This document shows, in pieces, positions 24,799 through 34,513 of a stretch of 64,000 bases of DNA; position 1 is the first letter of the stretch, and every line of letters begins with the position of its first letter. The stretch is taken from positions 1,984,001 through 2,048,000 of the forward strand of contig NZ_OY780939.1 of NCBI RefSeq assembly GCF_963675975.1, read 5' to 3'. The notes below the pieces were generated by a model. It had not been told where the DNA came from, did not search any database, and saw only the letters and a list, made by a program, of their open reading frames with translations. This stretch comes from Halarcobacter sp. GTDB lineage: Bacteria; Campylobacterota; Campylobacteria; Campylobacterales; Arcobacteraceae. The translations under genes were made by a program, and so were the position numbers.

Positions 24799-24942
24799 GT
24801 TTATAGTGTTCATTAAGCTCTTTTTTTGTGATTTTAGAACCTTCAACTTTAGCAGAACTATGAACAGAATTTACAATCATTTTTCTTTTTTTAGTAACAG
24901 AAGAGAAGTGTTTGTTACTATTTGCAATAGTTTTTTTCATAA
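24785..24942 (-). pseudogene. Class I Fic antitoxin-like gene with frame break at an A7 run
   Basis: The minus-strand ATG at 24942 opens a 21-codon frame ending TGA at 24877-24879. A -1 shift at the run A AAA AAA G (24886-24892) continues for 33 more codons to a TAA at 24785, giving 52 residues. The fused product carries S30-x3-E34-G35 (SAKVEG), the inhibitory motif of Fic antitoxins such as VbhA and YhfG. A consensus promoter and an AAAGGAT site precede the ATG. The break may be a true inactivating deletion, a phase-variable run (A8 would be in frame), programmed -1 frameshifting or a sequencing error. Confidence 0.55.
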
Positions 24943-24968
24943 AAATATAATCCTTTTAAGTATCTTGT

Positions 24969-24997
24969 ATTATACTAAAAAGATGATAAATATGCAA
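24969..24997 (-). promoter_or_regulatory. Promoter for the Fic antitoxin-like gene
   Basis: TTGCAT (24992-24997), 17 bases, TATAAT (24969-24974) on the minus strand, 27 bases upstream of the ATG at 24942. An intact promoter argues that the small gene is, or recently was, expressed. Confidence 0.5.
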
Positions 24998-25039
24998 GTT
25001 ATATAACGGGCATATTATATATTACTTGAGGAATGGAAT

Positions 25040-27934
25040 TTGAGTACCCAAAGCGAAGCCATACTAGAAGAAAACCTTATCAAACAACTTGAATCTTTAA
25101 AATATGAAAGAATATCTATAAAAGATGATGATGAATTAGAACAAAATCTAAAAAGACAGTTAGAAAAACACAATAAAACAACCTTTTCAAACAATGAATT
25201 TAAAAAGATAATAAACCACCTACAAAGTGGAAGCGTTTTTGAAAAAGCTAAAAAACTAAGAGATAAATATGTTCTAAACAAAGATGATGGTACAAACTTT
25301 TATATGGAGTTTTTAGACTCTGAACACTGGTGTCAAAATCTATTTCAAGTGACAAATCAAATCAGTATAAATGGTACATATAAAAACAGATACGATGTAA
25401 CTATTTTGATAAATGGCTTTCCTCTTGTACAAATTGAACTAAAAAGAAGAGGTTTAGAGCTAAAAGAAGCCTTCAATCAAATCAATCGTTATCAAAGTCA
25501 CTCTTATGGAGCAAATAGTGCTTTGTTTCAGTATATTCAAATATTTATTATAAGCAATGGAGTAAATACAAAGTATTACGCAAACAACAAAAAACAAACC
25601 TTCAAACAAACCTTTTTTTGGGCAGATAAAGAAAATAAAAACATCACAAATATAGAAGAGTTTACAAACTCTTTTTTAGAAAGATGCCATATCTCTAAGA
25701 TGATATGTAAATATATAGTTTTAGCAGAGGTTGATAAGATACTTATGGTTTTAAGACCTTATCAGTTTTATGCTGTTGAAGCTATTATCGAACAAGTTAC
25801 AACATCCACAAGAAACGGATATATTTGGCATACTACAGGAAGTGGTAAAACCTTGACCTCTTTTAAAACAGCACAAATACTTATGAAGCTTCCAAAAGTA
25901 GATAAGGTTGTTTTTGTAGTAGATAGAAAAGACTTAGACTTTCAAACTACAAAAGAGTTTAACTCTTTTAGTGATGGAAGTGTAGATGGTACAGACAATA
26001 CTGCCACATTGGTTAGACAGTTTAGTGATGACACAAAACTAATAGTTACAACAATTCAAAAACTAAACACAGCAATCAAAAAAAGACAATATATAGAAAA
26101 GATGTCAAAACAAAAAGATAAACATATAGTCTTTATCTTTGATGAGTGTCATAGAAGTCAGTTTGGAGAAACTCATCTAAATATAAATAAGTTCTTTACA
26201 AATAATCAAATGATAGGGTTCACTGGAACACCAATTTTTCCTGAAAATGCTATGGGAAATAAGTTAGGTAAAAGAACAACAGCAGATTTATTTGATGATA
26301 GACTTCATAGATATGTGATAACAGATGCAATAAACGATGACAATGTTTTAAAATTTTCAGTTGAATATATAGGAAGATATAAAGAGAAAGAAAACAGTGT
26401 TACAAATATTGATATAGAAGTTGAAGATATAGATAGACAAGAGCTTTTTGAAAGTGATGATAGAGTTGAAAAGATAGTTGACTATATCATAGCAAATCAT
26501 GGCAGAAAAACACACAACAAAGACTTTACAGCTATGATGACAGTTAGTTCAGTTGATATGCTTTCAAAATACTATGAAACTTTTAAAAGAAAACAACACA
26601 ATCTAAAAATAGCGACAATATTCTCTTATGCAGATAATGAAGAGGATAAAAGTGCCGATGGTCTGTATGAATCAGATGGTGCACATATAGATGAAGAGCA
26701 TATAAATAAACACAGCCGTGAAAAGCTAGATGAGTATATAAAAGATTATAATAAAATGTTTGGCACAAAATATAGTACCAAAGATAGTAAAACTTTTTAT
26801 AACTACTACAATGAACTATCAAAAAGAGTAAAAAAAGGTGAGGTTGATATCCTTCTAGTAGTAAATATGTTTTTAACAGGTTTTGATAGTAAAAGATTAA
26901 ATACCTTGTATGTGGATAAAAATCTAAAATACCACGGACTTATACAAGCTTTTAGTAGAACAAATAGAATACTTGATGAGGTAAAATCACAAGGAAATAT
27001 TGTCTGCTTTAGAAATATCAAAAAAGCTTGTGATGATGCAATAGCGCTTTTTTCAAGAAATGATGCAAAAGATATTATCCTTATGGAACCATATGAAGAG
27101 TATGTTAAAAAGTTTAATGAAGCCTTTATCACTTTGATTAAAATAGTTCCAACAGTATCTAGTGTTGATACTTTGATAAGTGAAGATGATAAATTGGAAT
27201 TTATCAAAGCTTTTAGGGAGCTAATGAGAATCAAAAATATCCTAGAAGGATTTAGTGATTTTAAATGGTCTGATTTATCTATGAGTGAACAGATGTTTAA
27301 TGACTACTTGTCAAAATATTTAGATATGAAACCAAAAAGAGGTGAACAAGGTGAAAAAGTATCTATTTTAGATGATGTGGATTTTGAACTGGAACTTATA
27401 CATAAAGATGAGATAAATGTAGCGTATATTTTAAAACTATTAGCAAGATACAAAGACTCAGATGAAGAAGAGCAGAAAAAACAAAAAGAAAATATTTCAA
27501 ATATCTTGACAAACAATCCACAACTAAGAAGCAAAAAAGAACTTATAGAGAAGTTTATCAATGAAAATCTATATGCAATAAATGAAGATGATATAGAAGA
27601 AGAATTTGATAAGTATTGGGAAGAGGAAAAAGACAAAGCTTATAAAGAGTTATGTAGTGATGAAAACCTTGATTGTAAAAAGGTTAGAAGAGTTGTAGAT
27701 AAATATATCTATGAGCAAAGATTACCTTTAAAAGATGAAATAGCAGGCACTTTAAAAGTAAAACCAAAACTACTAGAGCGAAAAAAAGTGATACCTAGAG
27801 TTTTAGATAAGATTGTAAACTTTGTAGAAAAATTCTATGATGATATAGGAACACAAACTACAACTAATAATAGTGACTATTCAAATAACATTGAAGAGTT
27901 AAAAGTAGCCCAACCAAAACCAGAATATAATTAA
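25040..27934 (+). CDS. hsdR: Type I restriction enzyme motor and nuclease subunit
   Basis: This 964-residue subunit has an N-terminal PD-(D/E)xK nuclease with D119 and E133-x-K135, followed by a QxxxY-like NQINRYQ. The SF2 translocase has TTGSGKT (265-271), DECH (368-371), and GFTGTP (393-398). A C-terminal helical domain (about 860-936) is expected to bind the methyltransferase. The start is a TTG with GAGG 8 bases upstream; the nearby ATG is out of frame. It is separated from hsdMS by the Abi-C-like, DUF4917 and fic genes and probably has its own promoter. It looks intact. Confidence 0.93.
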   Translation: MSTQSEAILEENLIKQLESLKYERISIKDDDELEQNLKRQLEKHNKTTFSNNEFKKIINHLQSGSVFEKAKKLRDKYVLNKDDGTNFYMEFLDSEHWCQNLFQVTNQISINGTYKNRYDVTILINGFPLVQIELKRRGLELKEAFNQINRYQSHSYGANSALFQYIQIFIISNGVNTKYYANNKKQTFKQTFFWADKENKNITNIEEFTNSFLERCHISKMICKYIVLAEVDKILMVLRPYQFYAVEAIIEQVTTSTRNGYIWHTTGSGKTLTSFKTAQILMKLPKVDKVVFVVDRKDLDFQTTKEFNSFSDGSVDGTDNTATLVRQFSDDTKLIVTTIQKLNTAIKKRQYIEKMSKQKDKHIVFIFDECHRSQFGETHLNINKFFTNNQMIGFTGTPIFPENAMGNKLGKRTTADLFDDRLHRYVITDAINDDNVLKFSVEYIGRYKEKENSVTNIDIEVEDIDRQELFESDDRVEKIVDYIIANHGRKTHNKDFTAMMTVSSVDMLSKYYETFKRKQHNLKIATIFSYADNEEDKSADGLYESDGAHIDEEHINKHSREKLDEYIKDYNKMFGTKYSTKDSKTFYNYYNELSKRVKKGEVDILLVVNMFLTGFDSKRLNTLYVDKNLKYHGLIQAFSRTNRILDEVKSQGNIVCFRNIKKACDDAIALFSRNDAKDIILMEPYEEYVKKFNEAFITLIKIVPTVSSVDTLISEDDKLEFIKAFRELMRIKNILEGFSDFKWSDLSMSEQMFNDYLSKYLDMKPKRGEQGEKVSILDDVDFELELIHKDEINVAYILKLLARYKDSDEEEQKKQKENISNILTNNPQLRSKKELIEKFINENLYAINEDDIEEEFDKYWEEEKDKAYKELCSDENLDCKKVRRVVDKYIYEQRLPLKDEIAGTLKVKPKLLERKKVIPRVLDKIVNFVEKFYDDIGTQTTTNNSDYSNNIEELKVAQPKPEYN

Positions 27935-28006
27935 AAGTATTATATTATGAAATATTTTTTAAAGAATTTAAATTATCATGTTATCATAAAATAAAAAAGT
28001 AAAACT

Positions 28007-28402
28007 ATGGAAAATCAAAATATCCTAATCTATGAAAATCAGAATGGAAATATCAAAGTTGATGTAAGATTTGAAGATGGGGAATTAAATGAAAAAGTGG
28101 TTGTTCGGAAATTCCGAACAACACAAAGCATGGAGCAATAGAGGGAAAAACTCAAAGTAAAGAAGTTTATTTTTTACAACCTTGATATGATAATAGCTCT
28201 TGATTTTAAAGTTCGTTCAAACACTGGAACAAAATTTAGAATTTGGACAAATCAAAAGCTAAAAGAGTACATTACTAAAGGTTTTGTATTAGATGATGAT
28301 AGATTTAAAAATGGTAATCAAATGTCATATTTTGATGAGCTTCAAATAGAAGAAGTACAGAGTCTAAAAGAGTTAAAAGAGGATATTAAAAAATTAAAAT
28401 AA
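28007..28402 (+). pseudogene. Decayed rhuM-family gene
   Basis: The frame from ATG 28007 reads an N-terminus typical of RhuM (ILIYENQNGNIKVDVRFED), then jumps to GELNEKVVV, as if about 30 residues holding the helix-turn-helix were deleted. It stops at 28139-28141. Shifting frame recovers KHGAIEGKTQSKEVYF, and a second shift at a T6 run near 28168 recovers NLDMIIALDFKVRSNTGTKFRIW, ending KKLK at 28402. The C-terminal part is also missing. So there is one deletion, two frameshifts and one truncation. RhuM genes are common in restriction-modification islands. Confidence 0.8.
28100..28122. repeat. 23-base palindrome inside the rhuM remnant
   Basis: Perfect 11-base arms (gttgttcggaa and its complement) around a single A. 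It is unusually GC-rich for the region. It may be a protein-binding site or a chance product of codons for VVRKFRTT. Confidence 0.6.
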
Positions 28403-28427
28403 TCAACTAATTTACTCAACATTAAAA

Positions 28428-28441
28428 TTGACAAAGGTCAA
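28428..28441. promoter_or_regulatory. CRP/FNR-type half-site pair upstream of thiF
   Basis: TTGAC-N4-GTCAA is a perfect dyad with the spacing used by CRP/FNR-family regulators. It lies 77 bases upstream of the thiF ATG. The link to any particular regulator is inference. Confidence 0.3.
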
Positions 28442-28517
28442 ACTAATTTAAACAAAATCTGCTATTATTATAAGATAAATACAAAAATAAACATTACTAA
28501 TTTACTAAGGATTTAAG

Positions 28518-29198
28518 ATGATTGAGGCTAATGAGTTTTTTAATAGACAAATTAAACTTTGGGGTGAAGATACACAAAATTCTTTGCAAGATAAAAAAGT
28601 AGCTATTATAGGAAGTGGAGGACTTGGTTGTTCTTTAGGTATTGCACTTGGGGCTTCTGGTATTGGTGAGTTTGCACTTGTGGATTTTGATGAGGTTGGT
28701 GTCCACAATATCCATAGACAAATAGGTTTTAAAGTTGGTGATGATGGAAAATACAAAGCTGATGTTTTAAAAGAGCTTATGGAATCAAGATGTCCTTTTA
28801 CAAAAGTTACAGCTTATAAAGAATCTTTCCAAGATTTTGCTAAAAAAGGTTTAACTTATGATTTGATTATTGATGCCACTGATAACCTTCCAACAAGAGC
28901 AGCTATAAATGAATACTGCATTGAAAAAAATCAACCTTGGATTTATGGAAGTGTTGAGGAGTTTCATGGGCAGGTTTGTTTCTTTGAAAAGGCTTCTTAT
29001 GAGGCTGTATTTGTAGTAAATGATAGAAAACCAAACGGTATTGCTTGTCCTATTGTTATGCATATTGCTTCATTACAAGCAAATTTGGCTATTAGACACT
29101 TAGCTGGACTTCCAGTTAAAAAAGATGTTTTATATTATCTTTCTTTCAACGAAGAGGGTGTTTTAGAAAACAAAAAATTCAATCTTCCTACAAACTAA
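28518..29198 (+). CDS. ThiF/MoeB/HesA-family E1-like adenylyltransferase
   Basis: This 226-residue protein has the nucleotide loop GSGGLG (32-37), D56 and D58 after the second strand, N64 and R67-Q68 (NIHRQ), and the DATDN motif near residue 121. Such enzymes adenylate the C-terminus of a sulfur-carrier protein (ThiS or MoaD) for thiamine or molybdopterin synthesis. Which carrier it serves is not clear, because no thiS or moaD gene is adjacent. A molybdopterin role would fit the nearby molybdoenzyme. An AAGGA site precedes the ATG. A strong terminator follows. Confidence 0.8.
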   Translation: MIEANEFFNRQIKLWGEDTQNSLQDKKVAIIGSGGLGCSLGIALGASGIGEFALVDFDEVGVHNIHRQIGFKVGDDGKYKADVLKELMESRCPFTKVTAYKESFQDFAKKGLTYDLIIDATDNLPTRAAINEYCIEKNQPWIYGSVEEFHGQVCFFEKASYEAVFVVNDRKPNGIACPIVMHIASLQANLAIRHLAGLPVKKDVLYYLSFNEEGVLENKKFNLPTN

Positions 29199-29238
29199 AA
29201 ACAGTATCTTTTTTCAGATACTGTTTTAGAGTTTTTTT
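29198..29238 (+). terminator. Rho-independent terminator after thiF
   Basis: The 11-base arms aaaacagtatc and gatactgtttt (29198-29208, 29217-29227) have an 8-base loop and are followed by TTTTTTT at 29232-29238. The hairpin begins on the stop codon. Confidence 0.85.
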
Positions 29239-29344
29239 ACTTCTTTTACAACTGTATATTTTCTAACAAAATTTTAAGCACTTTCTAGATATACTATGCG
29301 GATTTTTAACATGGAAATTATAAGAAATTATACGGGGAACTTAA

Positions 29345-32300
29345 ATGCCAAAAAGAGAAGACATAAAATCTATTTTACTTATTGGTTCAGGCCCAATTAT
29401 TATTGGACAAGCCTGCGAATTTGACTATTCTGGAACACAAGCTACTAAAACATTAAAAGAGTTAGGTTATAGAGTTGTACTTATCAACTCAAATCCAGCT
29501 ACTATCATGACAGACCCAGAGTTTGCTGATAGAACTTATATTGAGCCTATCACTGAAGAAGTTGTTGCAAAGATAATTGAAAAAGAAAATATTGATGCAA
29601 TTTTACCTACTATGGGTGGACAGACTGCACTTAATGTTGCAACTTCAATGTATGACAAAGGTATGCTAGATGGAGTACAATTTTTAGGTGCTCATCCAGA
29701 TGCAATTAAAAAAGGTGAAGATAGACACCTATTTAATGAAGCAATGATTAAAATCGGTATGGACTTACCTAAAAGTGCCAACGCGTATAGTGTTGATGAA
29801 GCTATAAAAATAGCAAAAGAGATTGGATTTCCTGTTATCAGTAGAGCATCATTTACCTTAGCAGGTGGTGGTTCTGGTGTTGCTTATAATATGGAAGAGT
29901 TCAAAGCTTTAGCTGAAGCTGGTATTGAAGCATCTCCTATCAATGAAATTGAGATTATGGAATCAATGCTTGGTTGGAAAGAATACGAGATGGAAGTTAT
30001 CAGAGATAGAAAAGATAACTGTATCATTGTATGTTCTATTGAAAACTTAGACCCTATGGGTGTTCATACTGGTGACTCTGTTACTATTGCACCTGCTCTT
30101 ACTCTTACTGATAAAGAGTACCAAAATATGAGAAATGCTTCATTTGCAATTCTTAGAGAGATTGGAGTTGATACTGGTGGTTCAAATGTTCAGTTCTCAA
30201 TTTGTCCAAAAACTGGAAGAATGATTGTAATTGAGATGAATCCAAGAGTTTCAAGATCTTCTGCTCTTGCATCTAAAGCAACTGGATATCCTATTGCAAA
30301 AGTTGCAACATTACTTGCAGTTGGATTTACACTTGATGAGATTCAAAATGACATTACAGGAACAACAGCATCTTTTGAGCCAGTAATTGATTATGTTGTA
30401 ACAAAAATCCCTAGATTTACATTTGAAAAATTCCCTAAAGCTGATTCAACTTTAACAACTGGTATGAAATCTGTTGGTGAAGTTATGTCTATGGGTAGAA
30501 CATTTAATGAGTCTATTCAAAAAGCACTTTGTTCTCTTGAAACTGGACTTATAGGATTTGATCCTATTTGTGATGATTTAGAAAAAATCAAAGCAGAGAT
30601 TAGAAGACCAAATGCTGATAGATTAAGATATTTAATGGATGGTATGAGAAAAGGTCTTACAAATGAAGATATTTTTGAATTATGTGCTGTAGATCCATGG
30701 TTCTTAACAAAATTCAGAGAGATTTATAACTTAGAACAATCAATAAACGAATCAATCTTAACAGATGCTTCACAAATGAGAATTATCAAATCAAATGGTT
30801 TCTCTGATGCAATGATTGCTAAACTTCTTGGAAAATCTGAAAATGATATTTATGAAGCTAGAAAAGCTTTAGATGTAGATTTTGAATACAACGAAGTTGA
30901 TACTTGTGCAGCTGAGTTTAAAGCTCTTACCCCATATCTTTACTCTACAACAAACATAACTAAGTTACCAAAAGTTGAAAACAAATCAACTGAGAAAAAA
31001 GTCATGATTATTGGTGGTGGACCAAACAGAATCGGTCAAGGTATTGAGTTTGATTACTGTTGTGTTCATGCAAGTTTTGCATTAAATGAAATGGGTGTAA
31101 AAACTATCATGTACAACTGTAATCCTGAAACAGTATCAACTGATTATGATACTTCAGATATTTTATATTTTGAACCGATCGATTTCGAACACGTAAGAAG
31201 TGTAATTGAACAAGAAAATCCAGATGGAATTATTGTTCATTTTGGAGGACAAACTCCTCTTAAACTTGCAAATGCAATTACAGAAGCTGGTGGAAAAATC
31301 ATTGGTACAACTGCTGAAGTTATTGATTTAGCAGAAGATAGAGAAAAGTTCTCTACTTTTGTTACTAAAGCTGGATTATTACAACCAGATAACGGAACAG
31401 CAGTTGAAGTTGAAGAAGCTATTGAAATCGCAGAAAGAATTGGTTATCCAGTACTTGTAAGACCATCATTTGTACTTGGTGGTAGAGGTATGAAGATTGT
31501 TTACTCAACTGAAGAATTAAAACAATATATGGATGAAGCAGTTTCTGTATCAAATGATGCGCCTGTACTTATTGATAAATTCCTTGATAGAGCAATTGAA
31601 CTTGATGTTGATTGTATTTGTGATGGAAAAGAGGTATATATTGGTGGTATTATGCAACATATTGAAGAAGCAGGGGTTCACTCTGGGGATTCAGCTTGTT
31701 CTTTACCTCCAATCTCTATTGATCCTGAGCTTATCAAAGAGCTTGAAGTTAAAACAAAAGCTATGGCACTTGGACTTGGTGTAATTGGTCTTATGAATAC
31801 TCAGTATGCTATTCACAAAGGACAAATTTATCTAATCGAAGTAAATCCTAGAGCATCTAGAACAGTTCCATTTGTATCAAAAGCAACAGGTATGCCTTTA
31901 GCAAAAGTTGCTACAAGAGTTATGTGGGGAGAGAGTTTAAGAAATGCTCTTGATACTTATAACTCAGATTTAGTATGGGAAGATAATGGAGTATTAAAAC
32001 CAATTTTAAAAGACCATATCTCTATCAAAGAAGCAGTATTCCCATTTACTAAACTAAGTGGGTCTGATATGATTCTTACTCCTGAGATGAAATCTACAGG
32101 TGAAGTTATGGGTATCTCTGATAACTTTGGTATCTCTTATGCAAAAGCTCAAAGCGCAGCTAAAAATGACTTGCCTGTAGAGGGTAAAGTGTTTATCTCA
32201 TTATGTGATTTAGATAAAGAATTTGCACCAAAAATAGCAAAAGGTTTAGTAGAAGAAGGTTTCTCAGTTGTTGCAACAGGTGGAACTCACAAAGCTATTA

Positions 32301-32584
32301 CTGATGCAGGAATTGAGTGTGAAAAAGTTCTAAAAATCTCTGAGGGTAGACCAAATATTACTGATTCTATCACAAATGGGGAGATTGCATTAGCACTTAA
32401 TACAAGTGATGGAAAAGAATCTTCAAAAGATGATGGAAAAAATATTAGAAGAGCAGTATTAAAAGAGGGTATTCCTTATGTTACAACTGCAGCAGCAGCT
32501 TTAGCTTGTGTAGAAGCTATGAAAGCCTTAAGACACAAAGATGGAATAGGTGTTAAATCTATCCAAGAATTTTTAAATGACTAA
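29345..32584 (+). CDS. carB: Carbamoyl-phosphate synthase large subunit
   Basis: This 1079-residue enzyme (E. coli 1073) makes carbamoyl phosphate for pyrimidine and arginine synthesis together with CarA. Its two ATP-grasp halves are clear: [19 protein letters not shown] near the start and the repeated [18 protein letters not shown] at about residue 556, with matching MNPR and VNPRAS metal-site strands. The C-terminal MGS-like allosteric domain (about 935-1079) is present. carA is not in the window. The stop codon overlaps the next ATG by one base (TAATG), starting a three-gene operon. Confidence 0.97.
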   Translation: MPKREDIKSILLIGSGPIIIGQACEFDYSGTQATKTLKELGYRVVLINSNPATIMTDPEFADRTYIEPITEEVVAKIIEKENIDAILPTMGGQTALNVATSMYDKGMLDGVQFLGAHPDAIKKGEDRHLFNEAMIKIGMDLPKSANAYSVDEAIKIAKEIGFPVISRASFTLAGGGSGVAYNMEEFKALAEAGIEASPINEIEIMESMLGWKEYEMEVIRDRKDNCIIVCSIENLDPMGVHTGDSVTIAPALTLTDKEYQNMRNASFAILREIGVDTGGSNVQFSICPKTGRMIVIEMNPRVSRSSALASKATGYPIAKVATLLAVGFTLDEIQNDITGTTASFEPVIDYVVTKIPRFTFEKFPKADSTLTTGMKSVGEVMSMGRTFNESIQKALCSLETGLIGFDPICDDLEKIKAEIRRPNADRLRYLMDGMRKGLTNEDIFELCAVDPWFLTKFREIYNLEQSINESILTDASQMRIIKSNGFSDAMIAKLLGKSENDIYEARKALDVDFEYNEVDTCAAEFKALTPYLYSTTNITKLPKVENKSTEKKVMIIGGGPNRIGQGIEFDYCCVHASFALNEMGVKTIMYNCNPETVSTDYDTSDILYFEPIDFEHVRSVIEQENPDGIIVHFGGQTPLKLANAITEAGGKIIGTTAEVIDLAEDREKFSTFVTKAGLLQPDNGTAVEVEEAIEIAERIGYPVLVRPSFVLGGRGMKIVYSTEELKQYMDEAVSVSNDAPVLIDKFLDRAIELDVDCICDGKEVYIGGIMQHIEEAGVHSGDSACSLPPISIDPELIKELEVKTKAMALGLGVIGLMNTQYAIHKGQIYLIEVNPRASRTVPFVSKATGMPLAKVATRVMWGESLRNALDTYNSDLVWEDNGVLKPILKDHISIKEAVFPFTKLSGSDMILTPEMKSTGEVMGISDNFGISYAKAQSAAKNDLPVEGKVFISLCDLDKEFAPKIAKGLVEEGFSVVATGGTHKAITDAGIECEKVLKISEGRPNITDSITNGEIALALNTSDGKESSKDDGKNIRRAVLKEGIPYVTTAAAALACVEAMKALRHKDGIGVKSIQEFLND

Positions 32585-33027
32585 TGGACAAAAATAAAGT
32601 ATATTTAGTCCAAACTGATACTACAGTTGGTTTCTCATCGGCAGACGATGAGAAACTGTCAACTATAAAGCAAAGACCCCTTTCTCAAAAAATACTTCAA
32701 ACTGTTGATTCTTTTGCAACATTAAACAAAAATGCAAGAGTTCCTAAACATCATAGAAAAAAAGTAAGATACTCAAAAAAGACAACTTTTATATATCCAA
32801 ATCTAAAATCTTTTAGGGTTATAAAAGAGGATATAGCATTTAAAGATTTTATACAAAAGTTTGGAAACCAGTTCTCAACATCTGCTAATCTTACTGGAAA
32901 TAAATTTGACAAAGATTTTGCTTATGAAAACTCAGATATATTGGTTTTGACAAAAGATGGATTTAGTGAAAATATATCTTCATCTATATATAAACTTGGA
33001 AAAAATAAATTAAAGAAGATAAGATAA
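32584..33027 (+). CDS. Short Sua5/YrdC-like protein
   Basis: This 147-residue protein begins YLVQTDTTVGFSS, a version of the PTDTxYGL motif of Sua5/YrdC/TsaC enzymes, which make threonylcarbamoyl-AMP for tRNA t6A37. It later has SxxxTSANLTGN, the ATP/threonine-binding segment. It is shorter than E. coli TsaC (190). It may be this phylum's compact TsaC or a paralogue. It overlaps carB and the next gene by one base each, so it is translationally coupled to both. Confidence 0.7.
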   Translation: MDKNKVYLVQTDTTVGFSSADDEKLSTIKQRPLSQKILQTVDSFATLNKNARVPKHHRKKVRYSKKTTFIYPNLKSFRVIKEDIAFKDFIQKFGNQFSTSANLTGNKFDKDFAYENSDILVLTKDGFSENISSSIYKLGKNKLKKIR

Positions 33028-34334
33028 TGTTTTTACAAAGAGAAAATGAATTAAAAATATTAGAAGACAATTACAACAAACCAAATTCCTCTTTAGAGTT
33101 TATTTTTGGAGCCAAGAGCACAGGAAAAACTACGCTGTTAAATGAGTATTCAAAAGAGAAAGAAAAGCTGTATTTTTCAAATTATGAGATGATTCCTTCT
33201 CAGTTTTTTACACAAATGGCAAATACTATTAGTAAAAAGTTTCATGGGACTGATACTGTAGGAAAACCTTTTGATACTTTTTTAGAAGTATTAAAGTTTT
33301 TAAATAGTCAAAAAATTGAGAAGAAAACCATCATAATATTTGATGATTTTCAAAATGTTTTAAAAGTGGATAAAGACGCTCTAAGTGAGCTTTTAAAATA
33401 TTGGAAAAGTGATTTAAAAGCAAAAAATATTCAATTGATTGTAACTAGCTCTATTTTGTATGGTGAATCAAAAGATCAAGAGATTGAATCCATTGCAAAC
33501 TCAAATATCAAACTTAAATACCTAAGTTTTTTAGCTATAAAAGAGTTTTTCCCAAAAGTTAATAAACTAGACCATTTATATATTTATTCTCTTCTTGGTA
33601 CCTCTCCAACTAATTTAAAGTATTATAATCCAAAAGTTGAGTTTACGGAAAATATATATAATCTATTTTTATCTTCAAACTCATATTTATTTGATTATGG
33701 AATACAGATTTTAAAATCTGAAATTAGTGATATTGGTACTTATTCTTCTATTCTTTATGCAATAGCAAAGGGTAATTCAAAAGTTGGAGATATTGCAAAC
33801 TTCTTAGATGTAAAATCAACATATCTCTCACGCTATTTACAAAAACTAATTGATATGATGATTATAGAAAAAATAATACCTATAAATGATGATAAAAAAA
33901 ACTCAAAATTTGGCAGATACATTATTTGTGACAATACTTTAAAATTTTGGTTTTTATATATCTATCCAAATCTTACTGCTTTACAACAAAATGATGTAAA
34001 AGAGGTTAGTCAACTAATACAAGATGAGTTTATAAGAAAAACAGTATTTAGTAGTTATAAAAAATGTATTAAAGACTATATAAATATAAAACAAGAATCT
34101 ATCTTAGGCTATCAACCAATTGCAATTGGTAGTTGGTGGGATAATCATAATAATACTATTGATTTAATTGCATACGATAGAAAAAATATCACATTTATTC
34201 AAATCCTATGGGAAGATAAAGATGTGGCACAAATTGCCTATGGGAAACTTAAAACAGCTTCAGAGAAATTTAAAACTTCCTTAGAAAAAAAGTATGTAAT
34301 AGTTACAAAAAACACTTTTTTTAATATAAAATAG
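33027..34334 (+). CDS. ATP-binding protein of the archaeal-type ATPase / DUF234 family
   Basis: This 435-residue protein has Walker A GAKSTGKT (28-35) and Walker B IIIFDDF (102-108), an AAA+ STAND-like ATPase core to about residue 220, then a winged-helix-like segment (about 245-290, VGDIANFLDVKSTYLSRYLQKL). The C-terminal DUF234-type part has a possible nuclease-like strand, GSWWDNHNNTIDLIAYD then FIQILWED. Function is unknown. The start overlaps the Sua5-like stop (TAATG). Confidence 0.75.
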   Translation: MFLQRENELKILEDNYNKPNSSLEFIFGAKSTGKTTLLNEYSKEKEKLYFSNYEMIPSQFFTQMANTISKKFHGTDTVGKPFDTFLEVLKFLNSQKIEKKTIIIFDDFQNVLKVDKDALSELLKYWKSDLKAKNIQLIVTSSILYGESKDQEIESIANSNIKLKYLSFLAIKEFFPKVNKLDHLYIYSLLGTSPTNLKYYNPKVEFTENIYNLFLSSNSYLFDYGIQILKSEISDIGTYSSILYAIAKGNSKVGDIANFLDVKSTYLSRYLQKLIDMMIIEKIIPINDDKKNSKFGRYIICDNTLKFWFLYIYPNLTALQQNDVKEVSQLIQDEFIRKTVFSSYKKCIKDYINIKQESILGYQPIAIGSWWDNHNNTIDLIAYDRKNITFIQILWEDKDVAQIAYGKLKTASEKFKTSLEKKYVIVTKNTFFNIK

Positions 34335-34340
34335 CCTATT

Positions 34341-34360
34341 ATTATGTTTATACACATAAT
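34341..34360 (+). terminator. Weak hairpin after the carB operon
   Basis: attatgt and acataat arms flank a 6-base loop and are followed by ATTATTTT, 6 bases after the ATPase stop. AT-rich and only moderately convincing. Confidence 0.4.
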
Positions 34361-34405
34361 ATTATTTTAATCTATAAGTCTTATTATATAGTTCTTTTAT
34401 AATAA

Positions 34406-34478
34406 TTATGTTTAAAAACATAACTATTTTAAACTTATTTATAAAAAAATATTTTACTTTGCTTTATTTAGATATAAT
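34406..34478 (+). promoter_or_regulatory. Promoter region of the RTX adhesin gene
   Basis: A TATAAT at 34473-34478 lies 35 bases upstream of the adhesin ATG, inside a small dyad (agatat-a-atatct). Upstream, at 34406-34423, is a perfect 8-base inverted repeat (ttatgttt / aaacataa). No -35 box is evident. The dyads are candidate operators; no regulator is identified. Confidence 0.4.
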
Positions 34479-34513
34479 ATCTTTTAATTAATGTGGATTA
34501 TTAAGGATATCTT

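Noticed and set aside
24791..25006. Plus-strand 71-codon frame between fic and hsdR
   Set aside because: It overlaps the fic end and reads antisense through the antitoxin-like gene; its hydrophobic composition is what an antisense AT-rich frame gives, and it has no ribosome site.
26583..27636. Minus-strand frames inside hsdR
   Set aside because: Antisense to conserved HsdR domains, without start signals.
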